A model generated the notes under the pieces. It saw only the letters and a list, made by a program, of their open reading frames with translations, searched no databases and was not told where the DNA came from. DNA of 64,000 nucleotides from Welwitschia mirabilis (lineage: Eukaryota > Gnetophyta > Gnetopsida > Welwitschiales), in contig JBOZIK010000001.1 in assembly GCA_051453625.1 (NCBI GenBank), positions 100,335,279 to 100,399,278 of the forward strand. Reading direction: 5' to 3'. Of the stretch, positions 1 through 13,300 are shown in pieces. The translations under genes and the position numbers were made by a program. Within the stretch, counting starts at the first letter, position 1; the number at the start of each line of letters is the position of its first letter.

Positions 1-111
1 ATACATTTGAACCGCGTCCAGGGCCGGACGTCCCACTTAACAGGGCGGACGTCCCCATACATTCGGACTGCGTCCAGAGTCAGACGTCCCAGTTTGAGAG
101 GCGGACGTCCC
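1..111. repeat. 56-bp tandem repeat with GGACGTCC palindromes (two units, open at the left edge)
   Basis: Unit 1 is 1-56 and unit 2 is 57-111. Both begin ATACATT and share the order GCGTCCAG, a GACGTCCC site, and GGCGGACGTCCC at the end. A third unit seems to start at 112 (ATTTGG) and then diverges. Four GACGTCC sites occur in 111 bp, much more GC-rich than the surroundings. This could be the edge of a minisatellite or of an LTR with palindromic motifs. The array is cut by the window start, so its full size is unknown. Confidence 0.75.
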
Positions 112-1366
112 ATTTGGCACAGCTTCTGAATTACCACATGAAACGATGTGCAGATACCAGTTCTTTGTTCATCATTGAAACCCATTATCTCTACACTTAC
201 CTCACTCCACTTCATCGAAAATGTTGCATCAGTGCTGATGACGCGATTTCTTGTGGGATGTTATCATATCCTTAAGGTCACAATTTACATCTTGGGACAA
301 AGAGGCTTTCCTCTTTGTGTATGTGGAAGTTGTGAGATTGCTAGGTTCACATTTTGTAATGGCATCACAAACTCTTTGGAACATGGGACTGTGAACTGTA
401 TGCAGTGGTAACCCGTAGCATACTTAGATGGATTGGAGCAGATTGTGGAGCCTTTTCTTGGTTTGGAGATTCCTAATTGCTGATTGCTCCAAAGTGGTTT
501 GAAGATCTCTAACATACAAAATAGGCTATATTCTAATTTTATTTTAAGATTCTAGTAATTATGACATTAATAGGTAAGCAAGGGAAAAAAATCCTAGTGT
601 GTCACCATATATTTTAGATGACAGTATGTAAAAAGTAGAGCATTATGGTGCTTTAAACTGTTTCTAAACACATAAGTACTAAGTAGTGGAGGTAGAAAGT
701 TGCAAGTTACAAACACCACAAGCAGAAAGCATCGTTTCATGATTCATGATGAATGTAAAAAACAAAAATACAAAGTGCAATAGTGGAAAATATAATCTAT
801 AATGATTGTCCACATCCTGGAAGTTGCTTTAAATACTTTCTAGAGATTATTGAGATTATTTATCCTATGCATATTTGCTTTAAATACTTTCTAGAGATGA
901 AAAATGTTCTCTGTTGAAGTGTTTTTTGTCTTTTTTTTCCCTTTTTACTTTTTTTCTTTTGAGAACCAAACATAGCGACAGGGTTACTGTGATGTTTCTT
1001 GAAACTCAGAACCTGGCTTTTGGTAATGCTAGGATCATTCTGATATTTTTCTTATATGTTTTAATGCGTTGAATCATTCTTAAGCATTTAATAGAAGCAT
1101 TCCTACGCAATCATTTTGACAAGAAAATTAGTTTATTATTTTTTTTAAGAAATTTAATACAAATTCACGATTCTTGTGCCAATTTGATACAAATTCTCAT
1201 TTGATTTTTGTGCCAATTTGATACAAAGTTTCATCTGATTTTTCTGCCGATATCTGTTCAAGGGATGCCAAGTTCCCAATTTAGATTACCCTTAACACTA
1301 TGGTTGCAGAGTTTTTGATTGCTTAAGTAAGTGTTGACAAGTCTTTATTGCTTTATATTTTTTCAG
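112..1366. other. Non-coding stretch, probably the intron before the first visible RCC1 exon
   Basis: No RCC1 exon or other gene is recognised here. The short open frame at 148-411 has no recognisable domain. A 24-bp exact direct repeat (starting TTGCTTTAAATACTTTC) lies at 824-847 and 875-898. The stretch ends in a T-rich tract and TTTTCAG (1360-1366), the acceptor of the first visible exon. The upstream exon should end in AG so that the split codon reads Ser; I did not find it in this window. Confidence 0.5.
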
Positions 1367-4300
1367 TGGCTGGAATATTAGATGCATTGATTTTGGATAT
1401 TCACATAACATTTGTGGCGCTGATGAATCTTGCATTGGATGGGGGTCATCTCAATATGGGGAACTTGGGTTTGGTCCCCTGGGTCCCAGGTATGAAAAAA
1501 GGCCAAGTAATTAGTTTCTGTTAATTTTGAGCTTCCCTTGTTGAATCCATTTATGCTTATATTTTAGAAGCTAGTTACATGTCACACAAAAGCGTATGTA
1601 ACCTCATATTTCTCAGATCCTCAGCAAATCCAAGAAAAATTGATAGTTTGGAAGGTATGCATGTTAAGAGGTCAGTACAATGTTGATTTTTCCTTTCAAC
1701 ATATATGTTGTAGTGTCCTAATGTCTTCTATAGAAATATCATTTTCTCAAACCATATATAATAGACTACAACTGTGATGTTTTCATTTGGTTTGTTCCTG
1801 ATTACTGGCCTAATTTGTCTCTAGTGTTGCTTGTGGTTTTGGACACTCCCTTATAGTCATCGATCGTAGGAATATGGAGGATCGGATAGCAAAGGTATGT
1901 TTTAGCTTGGTTAATACAAACTTGTTTGATTGCATGGCATGATCATTTTTAGTAATCTGATGATGCATTTTGTTGCAATCTGAATCTATTGATTTTCTTT
2001 CGTTTAGATACCACGTATATGCTTGAAAAACGTAAAAAAGACAACACATTTTCCTTTCACTTGTATGTCTGCTTGATGGATGTGATATATTACATTATCT
2101 ACTTTGGATATATGTAATGTAGGTCTATTGTGTTCAGTGTTGACAAAGAAGGACGACACTGAATGCAAATGGGCTATTAGTATCTTTATGTCAAACAGCA
2201 TTCCCGAAAGTGTTTTGGTTGTAACATTGCTAACACACAGGCCTTAAAGAGAACACTATATAACATATATGCTTCTATCTAACCACTCTGTTCCATTGAA
2301 AATTTCTATGTTTTGAGTGGTTCAAGCGGTGATAGGTTCCATCCAAGAGCAACTAATTCATTGGCTGCTGGACATAACAAAGTCCAATACATTAAGTATT
2401 AGCTAGTGAAAGTAGAATGTTAGATATGATGGAAGACGAGAATTTTGATCGAGTATTGCTATCAAGAACAAAAATAGTTTGCACATATCGTTAGAATTAA
2501 GTACTTTACGGATGCTAGTATTCTACTTAGTAAGCTGAATACACTAAACCAGCTTAGTGTCACTTCAGAGAAGTATTACTTTTATAGCTGCATTGCTTAG
2601 TTGTGCATTAATACAGCAAATGAAAAAATATCAAATAACAATGCAATCATCTGAATGGTCATTAGGAAAGATGTCTCATGAGTAATACTAGTGAAGAAAG
2701 AAACAGATCGAATATGTTGTGGAGTAAGGATCACATCAGATGTGAGAAAGAAGTATTAACAACCTGCATACAAAATTTTGAAGTACATAACTTGGATGTA
2801 CTCTACAATATGTTAACTTGGTATGTACCTTTTTCTTGAAGTGTGACGCAAGGAGCTATACTTCTTTGGAACATAAGTGACCTGTTAAGGATATGGATAA
2901 AGGCTCTTAAGGACACTCCTTATTTGTTTATCAATCCCATGGGCTTGCAGGCATAATGCTGCATGTAGATGATTGCTTGTCAATTTCATTCCCAAGGAAC
3001 CCTAGAAGACATGTACTAAAGAAGCTAGTAATGTTGTGTTGTATGATGATATCTTCATATCCATGCATAACTGTAAATTGCACTACTGTCACCAATATTA
3101 TTATTCTTTTATTGCTATATGAATTTGAAAAAATCAGGTAATAATGCAACCCTCAGATAGTCATGATACAAAGGAAAGTATATTGGATACAGTGTGAAGT
3201 AAGGATCATAGCAGATCTGTTCCAAGCACAATGCTGCAAATAAATGACTGCGTATCTGTTCCGCTCCCACGCAACCCCTTGAAGCATTGTATTAGTCAAG
3301 TTACCCAAGTAGTGTTGTATTATTGTATGATGCTTTTTTTATGTGCATGCATTACTATAAATTGCATTACATCCATCATTTTTATTATTTTTTATTGCTT
3401 TATTAATGTTCATATTACAAATTTAAATTTTATGTTCGTGTGACTAACCATTTCTATGTAACTAGTCTTAGATAAGAATAAACAATGTACTAAAACACCC
3501 TTGTTAATGGTGTTCAATGGTGAAAGCATCTAGGGTAAAGAGATGTTACACAATATTGAAGGATCGGTAGAAAATATAAATTGAACCTTTTTAACTTAAC
3601 ATGGACCAAAGCAAGGATCATAAATCATTTGGTTGTATAACTTATTCATAGCTTGGGATCTAAAGTTACCTATTAAGACCTATCAGAATGCTGAAATCAT
3701 TTGAAGGGCAAGAATTAAGAATAGTGCTGTGGGGAGAAAAATATGGGTAGTAGTAATTAAAAAGTTGCTATTACATGCAAAATTTAAGTAGTTCTGCATT
3801 CGTGGATTCTTCAACTGAAATCATTTAGCATCATTAAAGTATCTTTGTGAATATGTTTTGAGGAGGAGTATAATGATAACTACTTCTATGATGCTACACA
3901 TGTTTCCCTTGTGTTATAAACATCACATTAACAAATGAAACTGAATATATATTTAGCGAAGGAGATAAAAACCAAGAAGCAGAGCACAAAGGATGAAACA
4001 AAATCTGGACCATGCAGAGCTTTTAATCTCAAAACAAATTGAAAGACACGAACCAATCGTTACCGCTTCACTAGGGGACACTCTAAAATGTAGTAAAGAC
4101 TGCAACACAAAGAGATGCAAAGCACACAATCTGGTGTTCTTTCTTTTCATTTTTCAAACTATCATTCTCTCAACATAAGCCTCCCTTCTACAAACTCTAG
4201 TCTTAAAACCATAAAATGAACTGGGGTAACATGACTCTTTGAGCCAATGGGATTCACTCATGAGTCAAGGACTCTCCAAAGCTTGACCACTCACTCTTGT

Positions 4301-7300
4301 TGACTCTACACCCATCAGTTGAAGTTAACTTTGTTCCTAATTTTAGACAAATTTGACTCTTGGTCAATGACTCATGAGGCAGGTAAGTTAAAATTTTTTT
4401 GACTCCTTGCATGTAATAAACTATCAAATCGTTTATTTTTTTTTTTTTTACTTTGTCATGAAAAATGATCCCACTTTATGAAATGGTAAGTATATGATTA
4501 TAAACTAGATTTTAGCATTTTATTTCACATTTTAGATACTTCATTGGCTTATTGCTCATGTAATTGGCTTTTTGCTTGATTGTATATCTATGTGTTTATG
4601 CGTTTTGTTGTTAACATCGTATATTTTCATTGATTGATTCTATGATTTTCGAAAAATATCATATTGCCCTTGGTTTTCTATATTGTTCATTTGTAATGAC
4701 ATCTAATAATCACTTGAATATATTTTCTTATTGTTGAAATATGTCATTTTTTACCCTACACATAACAGAAAAATTCATTCACAATACATTAATATATTAC
4801 CTTTTATTGGACTCTTTTTGACTCAGAGTCAAAATTAAGGGAGTTGATGAGTCAACAAGTCACTAATGAGTTTCTTGAAGAGTCACAAGACACGAGTCAT
4901 GAGGCACGTTTTGTGCTACCTTGAAATGAACATTGATTTTATTACCTTTGCATTACAAGTTTTAATAAAGATAACAATTAAAAAACCCTACAACATTAAA
5001 GCAATGTATCAGTCTTCTAAAATACAAACTTTTGGCTTCACTTTGATCAGTTAGAAATCCAAGAAGGTATTAGCTAGTATGCAAAACTTAAACCTGTGTA
5101 GAACCAATTGTTGGTTAAGTAGAGAAGAATTGCACAACTTTAGATAGAAGCCCAGAAAGGACTGAGGATTGGCTACAAATTGAAGGGTAAGTTGAAGAAG
5201 GTGATCCTCAGGTACAACAATACCTTATGCTATGATCAACAATGTGGAATCGATCCTGGTTAGAAATACACACTTAGCTATTTCCTTAGAATTTAGCTTC
5301 ATTTGTCAAAAAATACTATGTATGAAAGAAATCTCAACACATTAGATCTATTCTATTATGCGTTAGAGGATCCTAAGCATTTTCTTTTTGTTAAGAAACA
5401 TATGAAATACGGTTGGACACATTGCCACGAATTGCAACATATGCAGTGATGCAGTTTCCATTCTATCTACTGCTAAAATAGCAATGCGTTCCTATCTCGT
5501 TAGGAATAAATGATAGTGATCTTTTCGATACATTTGGGGCAGCTAATTTGGACATGACATCTATTTTATTCAATTGTGAAAGAATTTTCACTGTAGTGCC
5601 ATGACTCTCTAGATAACTGTAATGCAAAAGTATCTGGAAGCAATTATTACTGCTAGCTATTCCATACTTGGTTACATGTACCTTCTTTGACTTAAGTAGC
5701 AGTGTCTTCACTTGTTTGAAAAGAAAATTATTTGTCCAATTCCAACAAACTACCAGGAATCAGGTCAGAACAATAATTGGCTTATGGTGTTTTACTCTAT
5801 GATAAAATGTGGTCAAGAAAATGCAATGCATCATGCTTAAGCTTTCCGGGGTTCATTATAGAAGCCTTGCAGCATGATGGGTTGTGGCATGATGGACTCT
5901 AGAAATTGAAAATTCCTCCATAAGGAAGGGAAGGTGATTTGAAACCACAAGCAACCTGTGGAAGTTCCATGTGCAAGCATAAAAAAGGGGAATGCATCAT
6001 GGAGATGAAAGCAGGAAATGAGTGAGGCTAAAGTTTGAGCATGAATGATTTGGTAGTTCAATAGAGCTAGAGGACACAAGGGAGAAGTGAAGTTAGCCCT
6101 TTATAAGGATTTGCCATTTGGCATTAGGAAGGCATTCATATCCTCTGGTAGAAAATTGTAGGAAAAAAAAACAAGATTTGAAAAGGGGCTTAAGATAGTG
6201 TTGGAAGTTAGACTCTGTATAGGTATTTAATAAAAGGGTGTGCACCCTGATGAATGAGGTCACATCCCTAGGCAGGTAATGAAGTTTTTAATCTCAACAC
6301 AAATACAAGATACGCTGAAGCATTCAAATAGATATCTCATCCCAGCATATTTGTACATCTGTACTTATATTATATATTTAGACTTAATTACTATAATTAC
6401 TTACTAATGTTTGTTGCTTCTGGATGTATATTGAGTTTTGTTTTTTTAAATTTTTTGCATCTATTTATCTCTACATGAAATTATCATCCTAATTTCAAAC
6501 ATGTAGGATCAGAGCCGAGGAGTTCTCTACAAGGAATATGTAATTTAGAGAAAGAAATAGAAAGCATGAATAACAAAGTAGAATATTTGGGAAAAATATT
6601 GATCAAAATGAACAAGTTGACAATAACACTCAAGGAAATGATCAAATTAGACAAGATCTAATTTCAGGAGAAGAGGAGTCCAATCAGTCAAGCAATCAAA
6701 GATAATCATAATGAAAAATGCACTGACGAGGAATCCATACATAAATCTTGTATTAATCAGTAATATGAAATAGAAGAGTTGTAATGAACAAAGAATTGTA
6801 TGGCAAGCTTATTACAATTTATCACAAAAGCTTTAGTAGGTCACCTTTAGAACAAAATATGCGACTGGGATGCAACTCCCATAAAACATTGAAAAAACTA
6901 AAACTAAAAGACAAAGAAGTGATGATTAAGTAAAGATCGGATGAGTATCATAGTAGAAACTTCATAACCTTAGTAATTCATATCCAAAGCAAGAAGTTAG
7001 TCCCAACGAGTCATTGCTGTAACAAAGATCTTAACGTGAAACATATTTGCAACTTAGTGTTCCTTAGTGATCCATAAATTGAAGATTCTAAAAATCTTCT
7101 TGGCAAAACAAACTCCATAACTCATGAAGATGTACCCAGAGAAATAAAGCATCATGAGAAACTCAACATCCATAAAGTCGGCTGACATTTTCAGCCGACA
7201 TTTTGAAAAAGTCGGCGACATTTCCGACTTTTTGCTGACATTTTGCCGACTTTTTCAAAATGTCTCGCACAGGTACCATTAAAACTGTTTTTTAGCAAAA

Positions 7301-10300
7301 AAAAAAAACCATTTTCTGTGCAACAGACTAGTGCACAATGAGTAAAATTGAGGGGGAAAATCACAATTTTCTCATGCAAAATCCATTTTTGCTAGTAGAG
7401 CATTGATTGATTGCACATCTTATTAAATTAATAAGCTTTGCATTTTTTTNNNAAAAACAATTGCCAACATTTTGCGCCGACATATTGCCGACACAATGGC
7501 GACATGTCTCCCCGACACGACTTTTTGAGCTTGCCGACATTTTACTCATTGGTACCCCATCTGTTTTGATTGTTATTTTTAGAGATATAGATGCATTTGA
7601 GGCATCTTGAAGAAATCCTATTTCCATGATTTCTTCAGCTTGTCATGCTTTCCGCTCCATATATCACCTCACATTCTCATGTTTTGACATTTCTTGCCTA
7701 GTCTTTACTCTATCCTATTAGCCGTCCATATTCTTATCTATATGTTCTTACTTAGACAATTTACATTCTCAAATTGCCACAACATATACTTCTTGGTGCT
7801 ATAGCACTTTTATGAAAAACATTTTCACTATAAATCATTACTTCCATTAACCTCATTGCTTATCATTGTCTTATCACCATATAAAAAAGGAGGATTCATT
7901 AGAATTAAACAATGGTGTCAAATTGGATGCATCTGTTGTATCATAAATGTGACATTCCAAGAGAAGAGCTTTAGTTGCTTAAATCACATCCATAAATTCC
8001 ATCCCTTATTGTTTGTAAATCTGCACTTTCTTAAGAAAATATCTTATCTACTTAAAGTGTCTTTTTGATACATTTTCAATGCTATTCATAAGGATGTTCT
8101 ATTCAAAGGTGTGTCCATTCTTGTACTACCCATACGTAGCTTGTAATAAAGACAAAGACACGGATAAAAAATGTAATCGTTGAATGAAAACAAGGAAAAA
8201 TAAGAAGGGCAAGATTGTGCAAGGTTGAAACATTAATACTGGACCCCACTGTGTTTTTGCCTACATTACATCCCAACGTCAATGGAATTAATGCATTTTA
8301 TACATGCACACTATTATTGTATAGGCATCAAAAAATGTTCATGACTAATTTCATATTAAAAAGGGGCACGAAATTGTAGAATGCATCATGTGGCCCCAAC
8401 CGATGGTCACATCACTGATAACCACCCATGGATTTATGATGTATAATGATGCTTTCTTGATCATTGATTACCACTTTCATTCTTTATATTTTCCATCCAC
8501 ATTTAAAATTCATATCATAAAAAGCACTCACATGGGATAACATTTATGCATTTATGCTTCAAGTCCATGATAGGGATGAGCTGCATTCTTTTTGTGCTTA
8601 AGGCTGAAATCCTTATGAACACCACGCATACAGGGATCCATTCATATATGAAATCCCCTTATAGAAGGTCTCCCATATGTAGGTCACCAAGAGATGGCAC
8701 ATACACTAAAATTTCTAGAAAAATCACATTTTGAAAAGAAAAATCACATTTATATGATAAAGAACATGGAATTATAATATGACATGTATAGTAATATTTA
8801 ACATGGATAGAAATAACATGCAATCTAAAAGGAGTGCCTATGATTAAGAAGGAAAAATCACATCAAAGAAAGCTCACAATGTATTGTATCATTCATATCT
8901 AATAAACAAATCCAATATTATTTCATAAATGAAAATGTGGAAGATAATATGTGCAAGCAGTTCCATTTACGAAGTTCTCATATGAAATAAAGGAATATCT
9001 TTCACTGATAAGGACACTTGAAAATATTAAATGTGTCTCCAGTGGATAATGATCTCGCAAATAAGGAAATAGTTAACATCCTATATCCAAGAGCATGACA
9101 ATGAAGGATACATTTAACAACTAAATACACTTTTTAATCTCTATATGTTTGTACATATGTATTCATATCATAATAAACATTTACCTAGTACAATTATCCC
9201 TTAATTTTTGTTGCTTCTGCATGTATGCCTAATTCTATGTTTTCTATATTTATTCTTTCTACAAGAACATTGACCCTGATTGCTAACAGAGAGTTCCCTC
9301 AGCACAATCCTTGAGTGTGTTCCATATCCTTGTAAATTCAATGGTACTTAAATCTAGAATTTCTTTAAGGTTTTCATGAAGCACTATAATGTAAGTTGCT
9401 CATTTAACTTGTATAATTTATAAAAGTGTGTTGAAATTCTTGGAGTTACTTGTTTTATTTTAGGCTTAACTCAGTAGAGTCATATTATTGCATATTTAAA
9501 CTATATGTGTAAGGTATTTTCTCTTTTGATTCTCATTGGATTTGAATTTGTTCTGCCATCCAATCATGAAATTAATGATTTTATGGATAAAAGAACCAAA
9601 GCATGTCAAATCAATGAAAGAAACAAGTTATGGGTTTGGTTTTCTTATTCATTCTTCATCAGCTATGCAAAGTGGAGAAAGAAGTGAAAGATAAATGCAA
9701 TGAAAGTCTTCTCAAACTCAGTTTGTTGTTATTGAATTAGCTATCAAAAGTTGAAACATAAGTAATAGATTCCAATGAAAACAAGAATTCAATTGTGAAC
9801 AAATGATGGAGATGAAATGAAACTTTGTGTCTTCAAATTTCAATTGAAGTGATCAATGGTTGTATGCACTTATTTATAAATAGAGTATGATGAGTTACAA
9901 GAGCGCTGAAGGATCTTTTCTTCACCAAAGAACTATTACCTCTTGAATATAGCGAATGTTCCCTACAAAGTGAACATAAGGGTGTGATTAGGGTCATTAT
10001 GTAGAGGTGGTATTCCAACACCATGACAAACTGTGATTGCATACAATCACAACCAAAAATACTAGTGAAAAAGTCAACATTTGGAATATGGTGTGGAACG
10101 AGGATCACATAAGACGTAAGGAAGTGTCTCTGTCACACACGAAATGAAGTACACATCTCTACATACATCACACTTTATATGCTACCTTGGCATATATGAA
10201 ATTCTTAAATTGTGGAAGGAGGAGGTGTAGTTGTTTAGAACATGTTTACTTAGTGAAGGATATGGCTAAGTATTTGCGAGGACAATGCTTCCTTATCTAA

Positions 10301-13300
10301 TTATCAACCTTGCACGTGAACTATAACATGATCTTCATACCTTCTTCATCATGACAATTGTGTTATGGAACATATTTGAAGATAATACATCATCACCATA
10401 GGAGAGTTTGGCTGATCTCCTGTTGTTGTTGGTGATTAAAACTTAGGAAATCAAAGGATATACCGATTTGAAAAGAATTGTGTGCTACCTTGTTTTAATG
10501 CATATGTGTTAATGCATATGCATCGAGGCATTCTTGCTAATGCTAGCATATTAATGAGAATGCATTAAGGTATCCTTGCATCTTGTGTAAATAGCTTCTG
10601 CCCCTTTGGTAAACAAACTTTTTCTAGTTAATAGTAATTTCCATTTTTTGTTTCCCACCTTTTTGGTCATATTATATCCATAGATCAATGCAACGTTGCA
10701 ATTTATCTAGCTAACACACCATGGATGATGGACTCTTATAACTACATTTTAATAGAGCAATTATTTTCTTCTCTTAGAGTTACTGCTTTTTCTTGTCATG
10801 GCATGATATTATCACACTTCCATCTTTTGGCAATGTTGCATCGCATATTATTTGAGAGGCTTTGTTTTACCCAATGTTGAGAATGGTGACGACCTTGAAA
10901 CATCATATTGGTGAGAGATGTTATATTCAAGTTGATAGGAAGTTTGTAATTTTCCTTTTTTCTTTTGGGTGGGGAAACTAGATGAAATTATAGCTATTAT
11001 GCGATAATTAACCAATTCAAATTAAAAACAACTAAAATTAAGTAATTTTGCAAAAACTCTACACATTGTATTTGATTTGGTAATTACGATTGTGAGACTC
11101 CAAAGATTTTATCCAAAAAGCAAAAATAAGCTTATTGTTTTTCAATGAAACAGACTTCTAGACTAGTAGACTTCTATTGCAATAAGACAAGATGTATTAA
11201 GGGCCTTGTGGTCATTACTAGATGACTTTCTGTTGGCTTCTCCTATATGCATGTGGGTTTGTGGGTGCCCAAGTCCTACTAGCCACCAAGTGCTCAACAT
11301 CCTTCTATAGTCACACAAGCTTCCCCTCAATGATGAGGTCATGATGACTAAGAATAGACTCTATGCCTATCTCAACCTTCTCCTCCTATGAAGAATTGTT
11401 ATCATTAGTGTCATCATCAAAATCAATAGCACCATCCATGTTGTCGTCTAACCCATTAAACATTTCCTAAGAACTATCAGTTATAACTCGCTTTGGATGA
11501 GTGTTCAGGGCTATGAATGTATAGTAGATGTTGTGGGACGTATATTAGGGTTACCTTCCTTTAAGGACTTTTGTGTGTTGGTTTCTACAAGAAGATCAAG
11601 AGGTGGAGAAGATTGAGTGCCATTAATGCCAACTAAATCATTCTTACTATTAAATACCACTTAATCAAAAATAGGATGTGTGACATGGATGTTATCTAAA
11701 TCATTGACATCATGTTCATTGCTTCTAGTAGAACGGGTAGATTTCAAATAGTCGTCGTGCTTCAACTTGGAATTGTAATGCACAAAGACTAGGCCATTCA
11801 ACCTTTCATAGTGAGTTCATTGTGTTTGTTGGAGTGATAGGCTTAAAGATACACTAGTTTCTTTTCCATAATGCGATAACAATATAATGCTTTAATTATT
11901 CATCTTCACAATGTACTTACTTCGATGAATCAATTTACAAATTGGACAAATGAAAAATTCAAACAAACATGAACTAAGTGAAAGCAGTGTTAGTTGAACC
12001 AAAATTCTTATGGCTACTTGTTGCAAAGATGAGCATTTGTACCATAGCTGAGTCACCAATCCTTTGCTTTTTCAACTTGCCCATTACAATCAAAGAGGTT
12101 AATGCGGTAGCATTATAAAATACATGGATAAGGAGGAGAAACCAAAATTAAAGCGTCAATAATTTAAAACAAACATGAAAGCATTCATCCTTTTCTATTT
12201 GGATGGGCACATGCATGAACTATGGGTGATCCTTCTTCTTATAATGTTTAAACTCATGGGCAAGTGTTAATTATCGGAAGTGACAATTTCTTTTTGCTAC
12301 GTCTTGCTGACTTTTAGTCGATTTTAGTACATAACACAAGATGCTACTATCTAATGGTGTTCAAGTTTATCTCTAAGATTAATCAGATTATGAAATGAAA
12401 TCCTAGGTGGATTGTTGAAAGAGTATTAATGTAATTTGGTTTGACAAAGTGAGATTCAAAACCTAAAAGCAAAAGGCAATGGAACCGTGGCACACATTAA
12501 TGAAGAAATTGAATTAGGTTCTGATGGCCTGCCCATCTAATGTCTAAATGGGTCTTCTTAAGTCCACATTCTTTTCAGTGAAATAAATTTGAAGAACATG
12601 GAAATTAGATCTATTGGCTTGCTGTAAACTAAATGAAAAATTAGTTTGAAAGTTCTTGCTTTAAAGGAAGGATTGGCGAGAACCACCAAATAATAGGGAA
12701 TCTTGAGACTAAAATGAGTTCAATAAAAGGTCTGCATTGAAAAAAGAAACAAATTTTATAGGAGAGACGATATTCAATGTTGCTTAGAGCCAGTGTAAGA
12801 TCTTGAAATTTGGGAGCAAATTTGATAATTTATTGCTACATATTGATGATAAAGTTTCATAAAAACTAAGATAGAAAATGTGGTAAAGAGCATGCACAAT
12901 TTGCAATTTTTAGCCAAGACAAAAGTTCAAGAGCTTCAACAAATGCATCTAGCTATGGGGAGGACATTGAGGATTGTCCAATACATGACAATCCTATAGA
13001 GTGCCTTATAGCTTGCAAATGCCTTGTTTGATAGGAATAGATGGGATACATGCATTGAATATATAATCACTCAAAATGCAAGGGAATACAAGGGTGTCTT
13101 ATCTCGCAAGAAACTAATCGATGTTGACAACATTTCAAGGAGAGTGAGGGGTGCTTCTCTACAATATTATTTCCCAACACATCCACATGTTCACCATAGC
13201 TCTTATGAAGGCATGTGTGGCTACCAAATACTACCAAATAACACATCACCAATAGTATCTACCATATCAAATGTAATATCATCAATAGGCTTAATACTAA

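Noticed and set aside
7176-7556. CRISPR-like array of CCGACATT words
   Set aside because: The words are short, in both orientations and irregularly spaced, with no unique spacers; the host is a plant.
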